Shown here piece by piece: positions 15,293 to 24,078 of a stretch of DNA of 47,402 nucleotides. Position 1 is the first letter of the stretch; each line of letters opens with the position of its first letter. Under the pieces are notes generated by a model, which saw only the letters and a list, made by a program, of their open reading frames with translations, searched no databases and was not told where the DNA came from. The DNA lies in NCBI GenBank assembly GCA_951812315.1, contig CATOSA010000029.1, forward strand, positions 1 through 47,402, read 5' to 3'. The translations under genes were made by a program, and so were the position numbers. The stretch comes from an uncultured Burkholderiales bacterium (lineage in GTDB: Bacteria > Pseudomonadota > Gammaproteobacteria > Burkholderiales > Eutrophovitaceae).

Positions 15293-18200
15293 TCACGTAG
15301 CTCGCGTCAATTTCTCGTAGAGCGCGGTGGTTTCATTTGAGGGTTCGACTTTTAGCGTGGCTGCAAGCATCTTACGGCAGCGAGCGTAGGTGTCGACGGC
15401 TTCCGCGTCGCGTCCCAGCGAGGCATAGCACTCCATGAGGCCGCGGTAAATCGGTTCACTCGAGTAGTCAAGTTCAATTGCGCGCTCCATCAAGTCAATG
15501 GCCTGCTCGGTGTCGCTTGTTTGCAGCCAGTGCCGCGAGGTTTCGACGACGGCGCGCACAAAGCGTTGCCGAAGGCGGTCGCGCAATGGCAGGCTCCAAC
15601 TCTGCTCCGGCTCGCTCGCGAGGAAAGGACCGGGGTAGCGTTCGCGCAGTTGTGCCGCTAGCTCGGAGAGCTTCCCGCTATCAACGACAGAGTCTTCAAA
15701 GCGGGGACGCAGCGTTTGATTGATGCGTGTAACGATCTGATCAAAGGCCCACGTGTCGAGCCAGATCAATCGGCCATCGAGCGTGAGCTTGCCGTCGGAC
15801 AGTTGAATCGCGCGCTCTTCGCCAAGGAGTTTACGCAGGCGGTGCAAGGTGGTGGCGAAAGACTTGTGCGCCGAGTCACCGTCGATTCGCGGCCACAAGG
15901 CTTCAACCACCCTTGTTTCGCTCACGTCGCGTCCGCCGTATGCAATGACCACTTTCAGCAGATCAAGAGGACGGCGTTGCGCTTTGCCAGTGAACTCGAT
16001 TGGTTTCCCTTCCTTAAAAATACGAAATCGCGCGAGCGTCTCAACGCGCAACCGCCAGGGCCAGTTGAGCAAGGCCGAATTTGCCGCGTCGAGTTGTAAA
16101 GAACGTTCGCGGACCAGTTTCGCGACAAAGTCAGTCTCGATTTGCTCTTCGAGTGCGACGCTGCACAACTGCGCCAGCATTCCTGGACGCCACAGTGGGA
16201 ATGACAGATAGTTTCTTGGCTTAGCCACGGCCAGCGCCTGTCGCAGTGCGCGAATGCCCGAGCGCGGGCGCCGTTCGCTATCAAGTGCGATATAGGCGTA
16301 GGCAAGTAGTGCCGACACCTCCAGAAAATGATTGTTAATGTGGCGCGCCGTGTCATAAATTTGCTGGAACTGTAGCCAGGCCGAGCGCGGCTCGCGGCTC
16401 GAGTAGTAAACCAATCCCGATGCAACGCGGCACAAAACCTCGAAAACCGGACAACCGACTTCAATCGCCATTCTCAGTGCTAGCTTTTGCTGTTGATACG
16501 CACGCACGGCGTCGTCGCGGCGCATCGCAAGCCAGGTCGAGAATAAGTGGTGCAGACACAGGTCGAAACGCGCGGGTACCCCCGGCAGTTGTTCGGTTTC
16601 ATCGAGAAACGCGGCGGCGGTATCGAGGTCGCCAGAAAACAGCGCTCCACCGGCGCCATAGGCCAGCAACTGGCGGGACAAAACGTTTACACCCTCAGCT
16701 TGTTCAATTGCCACGCCTTCTCGAACGGCGTCATAGCAGGCGTCGCGTTGCGCAGTCAGCATGAAAAAAGTCGCTTCAACCGCTTTGAGCTTAACGACTG
16801 CACTCGGAGCAGCATCGTGTCCGTTTACCAGGTGGCGAACCCCTTCAATAATTGCCCAGGCTTTGGGGAAATGCCCTCCGTAAGCAATTCCCAGTGCTAC
16901 CCGGGTTTCTACCGAGATCCGTACATTAATGTCCGGCTGACCGATGGATGCGCGGTAAGTGCGATCGGCCCAGTACTCGATTTCCGGATGATGGGGCTGG
17001 CGCATCACGAGCGACGTAAACAAGCTGCACACGATTCGTGCTTCGAGAGACCCTGAAACCAGATCGGGGTGATCGCGCAGCATGCGATCCATTACCTCGA
17101 TCCAGCGATCGGCCAGAGAAAAATCGTCCATCTCATAGAGGATGGCGTCCATTGCTCCCGAGCACGACAGAAGCAGTCCGCTCAAGTCAGGGTCGGGTTG
17201 CCGGCTGAACAGCTCATATGCGCGTTCATGAAGCCGGCGGCTTTCGCGTGGGGAGGTGTCAGCGCGCGCGACGCCGAGCCAGTAAAGCGTCCACGGATGC
17301 TGGTCCTGGAATTCTTTGGAAAGGGACTCGACCCACTGGGCGACTGTTTCACTTCGCCCGGAATCGAGCATTGCCCGCGCATGGTGGCCAATGATATTCG
17401 CGACGCGTTCGTTGTCGCCGCCGGCCCGAGCTAGTCCTGCTGCCTCGGCGATGAGGCCTTCAGCAAGCAGCAAGTCGGCCGCAGTTCGCTGTAGCGACTG
17501 GCGCTTATCCTTTGGCAGCAATGCGTTGGCGCGGGCAAGCACGAATTCACGCATCATCGGGTGGTACTCGTAGACCGACTGCGGCGCAGCCTGCTTCAGC
17601 GTGACGAAGTAATTGTTGCTGTAAAGGTGGTCGAGCCTGGCTCCTGCGTCCTGTTGACCGGAGAGCGTCGTAGCCATGTCCGCAGTCATCTGCGGAAGAT
17701 ACGCGGTCGACAGCAGCACCTCGCGAGTCGCTGCATCAGTTTTCTGGAAGATTTCACCCGCAAGATAGTCGAACACAAGCTGCGGCGTGGAAATATCCGC
17801 GCGCTCGGACCATGAATCGGCGGCCGCCTGCTCGAGCATCAATATCAATCCGGCAACCCAGCCATCTGTCTTTTCATATAGCTCTTCGAGCTGATCGGCA
17901 TTGAATTCAATACCGCGTTGCGTCGCAATAGCGCCGGATTCGTTGACAGTCAGTTTGAGATCTCGCCAGGCAATGACTTTCAGGGTGCGGTTTGCACGAA
18001 GCCGTGCCATAGATGGCGGCGGGTCACTACGACTGATCAGTAAGAGCGATCCGCCGGGCGGCACTTCGGTTAACGCAGTCGTCAGGACGTCGTGAAGCGC
18101 TGACTGGGGCGGAATTTCGTGGTAGCCGTCGAGCACGATTGCGAACGATGCGCCGAGCTGCCGATAAAGCGCCTGGAAATAGCGCCTTGTGAATTCTGCC

Positions 18201-18523
18201 AGCCGGTCAAAGTGCTGCGGCGTAAACTGGGGTAGCCGGACCGGGGCATCCAGGTCGAGCGCCGCTACTGCGGTATCGAGATGATAGAAAAACGACGCGA
18301 CATCGACATCGGTTTCGTCGACCTGGTACCAGAGCGAAACGAGATGCCCTTTGTCGAGGTCGCTCGCCGCTAGTGTCGTCTTGCCCGAACCCGGCGGCCC
18401 CGTAATCCAGATTACTGGATTCTTGCGCGCGTTATCCAGCAAATCGAACAGTCGATCGCGGGGCAACACGCCGGAGCAACTCGGGCGCGTCGTCTTGGCA
18501 AACAGTACGCGGGTTTGAGTCAT
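15293..18523 (-). CDS. Large MalT-like ATPase/TPR regulator with BTAD (SARP-type) C-terminus
   Basis: A 1076-residue signal-transduction ATPase regulator. It opens with a P-loop (TGPPGSGKTT, residues 41-50) and FAIVLDGYHEIPP as Walker-B-like, then SLLLISRSDPPP, the layout of MalT/LuxR-type STAND ATPases. A long helical TPR-like middle follows (about residues 330-800). The C-terminus holds an OmpR/PhoB-like winged helix (EFTGKAQRRPLDLLKVVIAY, ETRVVEALWP, FATTLHRLRKLLGE) and a bacterial transcriptional activator domain (AIDLMERAIELDYSSEPIYR, AVDTYARCRKML). Proteins of this design activate transcription when a small ligand is bound. It is divergent from a TPP-dependent enzyme, and the space between them holds an 11-bp direct repeat of the kind SARP-type domains bind. 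Confidence 0.85.
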   Translation of the reverse strand: MTQTRVLFAKTTRPSCSGVLPRDRLFDLLDNARKNPVIWITGPPGSGKTTLAASDLDKGHLVSLWYQVDETDVDVASFFYHLDTAVAALDLDAPVRLPQFTPQHFDRLAEFTRRYFQALYRQLGASFAIVLDGYHEIPPQSALHDVLTTALTEVPPGGSLLLISRSDPPPSMARLRANRTLKVIAWRDLKLTVNESGAIATQRGIEFNADQLEELYEKTDGWVAGLILMLEQAAADSWSERADISTPQLVFDYLAGEIFQKTDAATREVLLSTAYLPQMTADMATTLSGQQDAGARLDHLYSNNYFVTLKQAAPQSVYEYHPMMREFVLARANALLPKDKRQSLQRTAADLLLAEGLIAEAAGLARAGGDNERVANIIGHHARAMLDSGRSETVAQWVESLSKEFQDQHPWTLYWLGVARADTSPRESRRLHERAYELFSRQPDPDLSGLLLSCSGAMDAILYEMDDFSLADRWIEVMDRMLRDHPDLVSGSLEARIVCSLFTSLVMRQPHHPEIEYWADRTYRASIGQPDINVRISVETRVALGIAYGGHFPKAWAIIEGVRHLVNGHDAAPSAVVKLKAVEATFFMLTAQRDACYDAVREGVAIEQAEGVNVLSRQLLAYGAGGALFSGDLDTAAAFLDETEQLPGVPARFDLCLHHLFSTWLAMRRDDAVRAYQQQKLALRMAIEVGCPVFEVLCRVASGLVYYSSREPRSAWLQFQQIYDTARHINNHFLEVSALLAYAYIALDSERRPRSGIRALRQALAVAKPRNYLSFPLWRPGMLAQLCSVALEEQIETDFVAKLVRERSLQLDAANSALLNWPWRLRVETLARFRIFKEGKPIEFTGKAQRRPLDLLKVVIAYGGRDVSETRVVEALWPRIDGDSAHKSFATTLHRLRKLLGEERAIQLSDGKLTLDGRLIWLDTWAFDQIVTRINQTLRPRFEDSVVDSGKLSELAAQLRERYPGPFLASEPEQSWSLPLRDRLRQRFVRAVVETSRHWLQTSDTEQAIDLMERAIELDYSSEPIYRGLMECYASLGRDAEAVDTYARCRKMLAATLKVEPSNETTALYEKLTRAT

Positions 18524-18912
18524 TGGGACTGCGCGTCAGGCGATGCGCAGATTGTACCGGACGCGACACGGAGCCGGATTGTCGTTTGAACGTGCGGTCA
18601 ATTCCGTGTAGCTCGCGTAACTCGGGGACTGCAACCCGACGACTGTCCACGTTTTTCTAACATGCCCAATGGCATCCCTCGACCCGCGGGGTGCTCAATG
18701 TGCAGTCGCACACGCTTTGACCTTCCTGTCGAGTCGTTGCACTTCGTCGAGCGAGCCAATAACGTTTTAGTCTGCCTAGCCGATGCGGTAGGCTTTGCGT
18801 TCTCGGTGCCTGGTGCAATACGGCATGGTCCGTCTCCTGTTACCCGCCTGTTACACGTCGTGCTTTGCCGTTTGATCAACTGGTGCACGATGGTTCATCC
18901 GATCGAGCCACT
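18524..18912. other. Divergent regulatory region between the regulator and the TPP enzyme
   Basis: No gene is seen in these 389 bp. The region separates the divergent starts at 18523 (minus) and 18913 (plus), so both promoters should lie here. The only clear structure is the tandem 11-bp repeat at 18836-18857, listed separately. Confidence 0.5.
18836..18857 (+). promoter_or_regulatory. 11-bp direct repeat, candidate BTAD-regulator operator
   Basis: CCTGTTACCCG is followed immediately by CCTGTTACACG, a 10/11 match with a period of exactly one DNA turn. It ends 55 bp before the TPP-enzyme start. SARP-type winged-helix/BTAD activators are known to bind short direct repeats spaced 11 bp just upstream of the -10 region, and the neighbouring divergent gene encodes such a domain. 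The link is an inference from position and spacing. Confidence 0.5.
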
Positions 18913-20514
18913 ATGAATAACGCTGAACTGATTATCGAAACGCTGAAGAACGCTGGGGTCACCCACGGATTCGGCATTCCCAGCGGCAATGTGCTGCCGA
19001 TGCTGGAAGCCATGCGCAAAGGTGGCGTGGAATTCGTCCTCACCGCGCATGAAGGCTCCGCCGGCTTTGCCGCGGACGCGATGGGCCGTATGACCGGCAA
19101 GCCGGGCTTCTGTCTCGGCACGCTTGGTCCGGGGGCAACCAACCTGGCGACTGGTGTGGGTTGCGCCTGGCTCGACCGCACGCCGATGATTGCGCTTACC
19201 TGCAATCTCAACAGCGACCAACTCGGCCGCCGCATCCAGATGTATATCGACCATCACGCTTTGTTTGCGCCCATTACCAAGGCGAGCATGGCGTTAAGAA
19301 CCGGCGAAGTTGCCGCGACCGTTCAGCGCGCGCTGCAAATCGCGCTGACCGAGCCGATGGGGCCAGTGCATCTTGACCTGCCGGAAGATGTCGCTGTCGC
19401 GGTGGCTACAGAAACTGCGCGGCCGCCGCCGGCAATTGTTCGTGCACCCGCAGCCACGGAAGACCAGATCGCCGCAGCCAGTGCGTTGCTGAAAACTGCA
19501 AAACGCCCGTTGGCAGTGATCGGCGCAAATGCCATGCGGATGTCAAATGCCGGCCTATTGCGCGACTTTGTCGAACGTGCCGGCATTCCGTTCGCGACGA
19601 CGACCATGGCCAAGGGCATGATCGACGAAGACCACCCGCTGTCGATCGGTTGTATCGAACGGGGCAGGCGGCAGCTACAACGCGCTTTCCTGCGCGACGC
19701 GGACCTGATCATCGGTCTCGGCTATGACACCATTGAAGTCGAATATGAAGCCTGGATCTCGGATGTAGATTTACTGCAAGTCGACATCGAAAAAGTCGAT
19801 GTCGCGGCGAGCGTAAATGTGGTGGGCGAGGTGACTGGCGATCTCGATAGTTCGTTGTTGCGTCTGTGCGCCCTCGAAGCTCCCGAAAACGAATGGACCG
19901 AAACCGGCATCGCCGCGCACAAACAGAAGTTTCAAGTGGCGTTGCGGCCGGACACGGATGCGTTTTCGCCGCATCAGGCGATCGATGCGGTACGCGCAGC
20001 TCTGCCGCATGACGGCGTGCTGGCTTTCGACGTCGGGGCCCATACCCACCAGATCGCCGGCCAGTGGACGGTGCATGCGCCTCGAAATTTCCTGATCACC
20101 AACGGCTGGTCATCAATGGGGTTCGGTCTGCCCGCTGCGATCGCCGCCAAGATCGCGCGTCCCGATCTGCCGGTCGTGTGCCTGATCGGTGATGGCTGCT
20201 TTCAGATGACTTGCGGCGAACTGGCAACCGCAGCGCGCGCCGGCATCACTTTGCCGGTGGTCGTGCTGGATGACCGGTGGCTGGCACTTATCAAGATCAA
20301 ACAGTCGCAACGCAAGTTGGGTGAGTATGGAATTTCGTTGTTGCCGCACGAGTACGGCGCGCCGCCAGCGCACTACTTCGGTGTTCCCGTCGTAGGCGTC
20401 CAGACCCCGGAGGCACTACGCGTTGCGGTTACCGATGCGCTTGCGTCCGACGGCCCAACGGTAATCGAAGCGGTGGTCGATGCAGATCACTATATGGAAA
20501 CGGTCTTCGACTGA
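18913..20514 (+). CDS. Thiamine-diphosphate-dependent enzyme (acetolactate-synthase-like)
   Basis: A 533-residue three-domain ThDP enzyme. The N-terminal domain has GVTHGFGIPSGNVLPMLEA and the catalytic Glu47 in TAHEGSAGFAADAMGR, then GTLGPGATNLATG. The middle domain contains KRPLAVIGANAM. The C-terminal ThDP/Mg domain shows GWSSMGFGLPAAIAAKIA and the IGDGCFQMTCGEL motif, with VVVLDDRWL where many relatives have NN. Relatives decarboxylate 2-oxo acids (acetolactate synthase, benzoylformate or oxalyl-CoA decarboxylase types). There is no small regulatory subunit gene, so anabolic acetolactate synthase is unlikely; a catabolic decarboxylase or lyase is inferred. The ATG at 18913 fits the family N-terminus. 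It is divergent from the MalT/BTAD regulator. Confidence 0.85.
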   Translation: MNNAELIIETLKNAGVTHGFGIPSGNVLPMLEAMRKGGVEFVLTAHEGSAGFAADAMGRMTGKPGFCLGTLGPGATNLATGVGCAWLDRTPMIALTCNLNSDQLGRRIQMYIDHHALFAPITKASMALRTGEVAATVQRALQIALTEPMGPVHLDLPEDVAVAVATETARPPPAIVRAPAATEDQIAAASALLKTAKRPLAVIGANAMRMSNAGLLRDFVERAGIPFATTTMAKGMIDEDHPLSIGCIERGRRQLQRAFLRDADLIIGLGYDTIEVEYEAWISDVDLLQVDIEKVDVAASVNVVGEVTGDLDSSLLRLCALEAPENEWTETGIAAHKQKFQVALRPDTDAFSPHQAIDAVRAALPHDGVLAFDVGAHTHQIAGQWTVHAPRNFLITNGWSSMGFGLPAAIAAKIARPDLPVVCLIGDGCFQMTCGELATAARAGITLPVVVLDDRWLALIKIKQSQRKLGEYGISLLPHEYGAPPAHYFGVPVVGVQTPEALRVAVTDALASDGPTVIEAVVDADHYMETVFD

Positions 20515-20696
20515 CCGCATTTTGGGTCGGGTCGGCGCCAACGTCGGTGCATGGTGCAGAATATCTACCTTGATAGACGGCGCACTGTGTAATCCCTTCC
20601 GGGTAAAGTTTGTCGCCTATTGTGAGGTTTCCAGGCTAGTTGCCCTTATTTTCATCGTTGCATTGCGGGAAGTAGTTTGGCCAAATTATCAATTCG

Positions 20697-20996
20697 TCAA
20701 ACGGTGGCGGGTACGATCTCCCGCTTGATTCGCTTTGCGTTTTCGATCTCGGCCACACGCAATTCATATGCGGATTGCAGATTCATCCATGAGCGTGCGT
20801 CACCACCGAAGTAGCGTGCAAGCCTCATGGCAGTATCCGCGGTTACACCGCGCCGCTCGCGCACGATGTCATTGACGCGCGGGGTCGGTACGTTTAGCGC
20901 TTTTGCCAGCGCATTGGCGCTCATTCGCAGTGGAACAAGGTAGTCTTCACGCAAAATCTCGCCGGGGTGTACCGGCCGCATTCCGTTTTTTGGCAT
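20697..20996 (-). CDS. higA: HigA-family antitoxin
   Basis: A 99-residue XRE-type helix-turn-helix protein: MRPVHPGEILREDYLVPLRM is the hallmark HigA/VapI opening, followed by SANALAKALNVPTPRVNDIV (HTH), RGVTADTAMRLARYFGGDAR and SWMNLQSAYELR. It should neutralise the HigB toxin and repress the shared promoter. It begins 12 bp after the higB stop, so toxin precedes antitoxin as in classical higBA. It converges on the TPP-enzyme gene, 182 bp away. Confidence 0.93.
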   Translation of the reverse strand: MPKNGMRPVHPGEILREDYLVPLRMSANALAKALNVPTPRVNDIVRERRGVTADTAMRLARYFGGDARSWMNLQSAYELRVAEIENAKRIKREIVPATV

Positions 20997-21008
20997 CGCA
21001 AATTTTCC

Positions 21009-21287
21009 TTAGTGATAGTCCACGATCTCGACGTCTTCAGGTCCTGCTGCGGTCCAACGAAAGCACACGCGGAACTGGTCGTTGACGCGAATGCTGTATT
21101 GTCCAGCACGGCGGCCTTTCAAGGTTTCCAACCGGTTGCCGGGTGGTGAGCGCAGAAATGCGAGTGTCTGTGCTGCGTCGAGCTGCGCCAACTTGCGAGC
21201 AGCTATACGGGATATGCTCGAGAATTTCCTTGATTTCCCGGTTTCGAATAGAGCCTGAGTATCTGCGCACCGGAAGCTCTGAATCAT
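21009..21287 (-). CDS. higB: HigB-family (RelE-like) toxin
   Basis: A 92-residue RelE/ParE-superfamily ribosome-dependent mRNA interferase: MIQSFRCADTQALFETGKSR, then AARKLAQLDAAQTLAFLRSP, PGNRLETLKGRRAGQYSIRV and NDQFRVCFRW close to the C-terminal active-site strand, ending VEIVDYH. The ATG at 21287 matches the family start; the TTG two codons upstream is less likely. A perfect 15-bp palindrome lies 14 bp upstream. It forms an operon with higA. Confidence 0.92.
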   Translation of the reverse strand: MIQSFRCADTQALFETGKSRKFSSISRIAARKLAQLDAAQTLAFLRSPPGNRLETLKGRRAGQYSIRVNDQFRVCFRWTAAGPEDVEIVDYH

Positions 21288-21300
21288 AGGCAAAAGCGTA

Positions 21301-21315
21301 TAACGTTAAACGTTA
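21301..21315. promoter_or_regulatory. Palindromic operator candidate of higBA
   Basis: TAACGTT-A-AACGTTA is a perfect 7-bp inverted repeat around one central base, ending 13 bp before the higB ATG. A further half-like copy (AAGCGTCAAGCG) follows. HigA-type antitoxins repress by binding such palindromes at their own promoter, so autoregulation is inferred. Confidence 0.65.
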
Positions 21316-21437
21316 AGCGTCAAGCGCGTACCGCAGTGCGGCTATGCCCAACGCTATCGAAAACAGGAATCAGGGGGCGCTCCTTGTCTTTTTCTGAGAA
21401 AATGCGCAAATCCGAAATGTTCAGATTTGGAAGAATC

Positions 21438-23027
21438 ATGAAATCCCTTGAACGCAGAATGTCGAATCCATGCATGACAGATATGCGCATTGAACGACCC
21501 GCCAACGCCTTGCCGGCGTGGCGTCGTGCCGGGTCAGCATGCTTAGCGCTTCTGCTGGCAGCTTTTCCGGTCCATGGAGACGAAGCGGAGATATCACAAG
21601 GTCTGCAACGATACGAAGTGAAACCCGAGTTCACGACATTCCAGCCCGAAGATGTGCCGGTCAATTGGGCGGAAATACCCGCAACGGACATCCGCCTCTT
21701 TTACCCCGGGCAGAGCTCGTGGGATTGGCTGATTTCGCCTCAGAAGGCGTTTACCCATCCGGGCTCTCTGGTGATCAAGGCAGGGCTGAGTTGCCGCGCT
21801 TGTCACAGCAGCCTCGGCGGCGCTCTGGACGAAGAGGCTTTGGGAGAGAAACTGGTCAAGAAGGGGCACGCCGAGAATGACCCCATTGATGGCAAGCGTC
21901 CGGTCATTGACCTTCAGGTGAAGGCTGCTTACAACGACGAGGACATGTATTTCTGGTTTCGGTGGAAGACCGCCGAACCGGGGGTCTATCACAACGTAAT
22001 GCGTTTCGATGGACAGCAGTGGGCGGGCTATGGTGGAGCCCGGCCTGCAAATGATCTCGGTCTCTACGAGGACCGGTTAACGCTTATGCTCGGGTACCCA
22101 CAAGGCAGCAAGGGTTACGTAGCCGCAGACACGGGCGCCAGTTACGGATTTCAGTCGGCAGGCTGTTTCATCGCTTGTCACGACGGCATGCGGACAATGC
22201 GTCACGATGCTGCAAACAACAAGGCGGGTGTAAGAGCGGTGTTTCCAAAAGCCGGCGATATTCGAAAGTATCTCCTCAACACGCGTAAAGCTGCGCAGCA
22301 GGGAAGTCCGGCAAACTTGGCAGGCTTGACTGACGCGGAGGGACGCTGGGCGTTGCTCAAAGGCGAAGACGAACTTGCCAGGATGCGAGAGAAGGGTGAA
22401 TTCCTCGATATGTGGATGTGGCGCGCTGCCCGCTCCGGTCCGATCGGCTATGCGGACGACTTGTCGGTTTTCGATTCTCGCCGCGGTGACGCAGGCAAGA
22501 GTTCGTGGCAGCGTCAACGGCCGAAGAACCTGAACGCAAACCCGCCAAAGGGGTTCATGTTCAACGCCGCGACGGTCCCGTCAACTCGGCTGGGCGGCGG
22601 AAAATACGCCATTCGAGGTGGTGACGACCCGTTAGCAGGATTGAAGCGCCAGGAGACATTACCGTTTATGACGCTTCTCGGAGATCGTGCGGTGCCATAT
22701 GACCCCAATGTCTACACTCCGACGGTGGGTGATCTCCTGTTCCAGCGAGTACTTCGGGCGCCGACGCAAAGCCGCGGGGATATTCAGGCGTATGGCGTAT
22801 TCAGCAAACCCCCGGGTGAGATCAGAGGTACATGGACGGTAATCATGAAACGGAAGCTCAACACGGGCCATCCGGATGATGACATCGTCCTTGAGGACGG
22901 CACAGCGTATCCGATTGCTTTCGCTATTCATGATGACAATGTCGCCAACCGCCGCCACAACGTTTCCTTCGAATACACTGTAGGGCTGGGTTCTGATGCA
23001 GATATTGTGGCCACGAAGGTGAAGTAA
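21438..23027 (+). CDS. Exported c-type cytochrome with ethylbenzene-dehydrogenase-like haem domain
   Basis: A 529-residue secreted cytochrome. After a signal segment (AGSACLALLLAAFPVHG) there is a class-I-like site GLSCRACHSS (CxxCH, about residue 119). It is followed by an EB_dh/DMSO-reductase-gamma-like beta domain starting DLQVKAAYNDEDMYFWFRWK. Inside this domain lies a second site, GCFIACHDGMRTM, with three residues between the cysteines (CxxxCH). The C-terminal part has TWTVIMKRKLNTG and AIHDDNVANRRHN, typical of this haem-binding fold. It probably carries electrons in the periplasm. The start at 21438 was chosen for GGAAGA upstream; ATG 21483 gives a more standard signal peptide and is possible. 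No molybdoenzyme partner is adjacent; the nearest is at 7485. Confidence 0.8.
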   Translation: MKSLERRMSNPCMTDMRIERPANALPAWRRAGSACLALLLAAFPVHGDEAEISQGLQRYEVKPEFTTFQPEDVPVNWAEIPATDIRLFYPGQSSWDWLISPQKAFTHPGSLVIKAGLSCRACHSSLGGALDEEALGEKLVKKGHAENDPIDGKRPVIDLQVKAAYNDEDMYFWFRWKTAEPGVYHNVMRFDGQQWAGYGGARPANDLGLYEDRLTLMLGYPQGSKGYVAADTGASYGFQSAGCFIACHDGMRTMRHDAANNKAGVRAVFPKAGDIRKYLLNTRKAAQQGSPANLAGLTDAEGRWALLKGEDELARMREKGEFLDMWMWRAARSGPIGYADDLSVFDSRRGDAGKSSWQRQRPKNLNANPPKGFMFNAATVPSTRLGGGKYAIRGGDDPLAGLKRQETLPFMTLLGDRAVPYDPNVYTPTVGDLLFQRVLRAPTQSRGDIQAYGVFSKPPGEIRGTWTVIMKRKLNTGHPDDDIVLEDGTAYPIAFAIHDDNVANRRHNVSFEYTVGLGSDADIVATKVK

Positions 23028-23134
23028 GCACGAGGCGTATCTAAGGCGTTAAAAACCCTGACATAGCGGTGAGCAATCGAGGCGTGCGAAGCTGCGATAA
23101 TTATCGACACACAAACCAGACAAGGGGAGAAACA

Positions 23135-23959
23135 ATGGCTACATTCGAAACCGGTACCGATGATCTGTTGGCGGATCTTGACGGCGGCGTACTGACACTC
23201 ACGATGAACAGGCCAAAAGCGCGCAATGCAATGACGCGCCCAATGGTGACGGCACTGGCCGAACAATTGGGCAAAGCCGAACTCGATCCGCAGGTGCGAT
23301 GCATCGTGCTCACAGGTGCGGGCAAGGGATTCTGCGCGGGCGGCGACGTTAAAGGAATGGCAGCCAGCGGCGACGGCACGGTCGGGCAGAACACGATTGA
23401 TGGAGCCATCCATCAACAACGGGTCAGCCAGCGCGCCACTGCGGGGAAACTCTACAGCATGCCCAAGCCGACCATCGCTGCGCTACCCGGCGCCGCTGCA
23501 GGCGCGGGACTGTCGCTGGCGTTGTCGTGTGATCTTCGCATCATGGCATCGAATGCGATTATGACGACGGCGTTTGGCCGCGTTGGCTTTTCGGGTGATT
23601 ACGGCGGCACTTTTTTCATGTCGCAACTTGTTGGCACAGCCAAGGCGCGTGAACTGTATTTCCTGTCTGATCGCGTGAGTGCCGAAGAAGCCCTGCGTAT
23701 CGGACTGACCAACTGGGTCTGTGAGGCTGAAGAATTGGCTGACAAGACCCGGGAAATTGCAAACCGGCTGGCTAGCGGTCCGTCGGTCGCCTATCGCTAC
23801 ATGAAAGAAAATTTCGATCGCGCGATTTCATCCGGCGACGTCGACGACTGTCTCGATCTGGAAGCAACCCACCACATACATTGCGGTCAGACCGAAGACC
23901 ACCGCAATGCGACCAAGGCGTTTGTCGAGAAACGCGAACCGGTATTTCGGGGCCGTTGA
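23135..23959 (+). CDS. Enoyl-CoA hydratase/isomerase (crotonase) family protein
   Basis: A 274-residue crotonase-fold protein starting at 23135 with AGGGGAG upstream. Acyl-CoA binding and oxyanion-hole features are visible: VLTMNRP-like opening (LTLTMNRPKARNAMT), GAGKGFCAGGDVKGM (residues 61-75) and GAAAGAGLSLALSCDLR. In the active-site loop FGRVGFSGDYGGTFF only the second acidic residue (Asp155, usually Glu) is clear; the first catalytic Glu appears replaced. This makes it less likely to be a standard hydratase than an isomerase or other crotonase. It lies 107 bp after the cytochrome gene on the same strand. The substrate is unknown. Confidence 0.85.
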   Translation: MATFETGTDDLLADLDGGVLTLTMNRPKARNAMTRPMVTALAEQLGKAELDPQVRCIVLTGAGKGFCAGGDVKGMAASGDGTVGQNTIDGAIHQQRVSQRATAGKLYSMPKPTIAALPGAAAGAGLSLALSCDLRIMASNAIMTTAFGRVGFSGDYGGTFFMSQLVGTAKARELYFLSDRVSAEEALRIGLTNWVCEAEELADKTREIANRLASGPSVAYRYMKENFDRAISSGDVDDCLDLEATHHIHCGQTEDHRNATKAFVEKREPVFRGR

Positions 23960-24078
23960 CCTGTCGCGGCCGGGCGGATTGGAAAAACAGATATCTGCGC
24001 GCATCGTAGTGCGCAAAGTCAAAAATACTTGCCGATGCTTCGCCCGGTTCTGATCGCCGTCAGCAACCGCAATATTTG

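Noticed and set aside
20697..21315. Prophage or genomic island marked by higBA
   Set aside because: There is no integrase, phage gene, tRNA or att-like repeat nearby; the toxin-antitoxin pair stands alone between metabolic genes.
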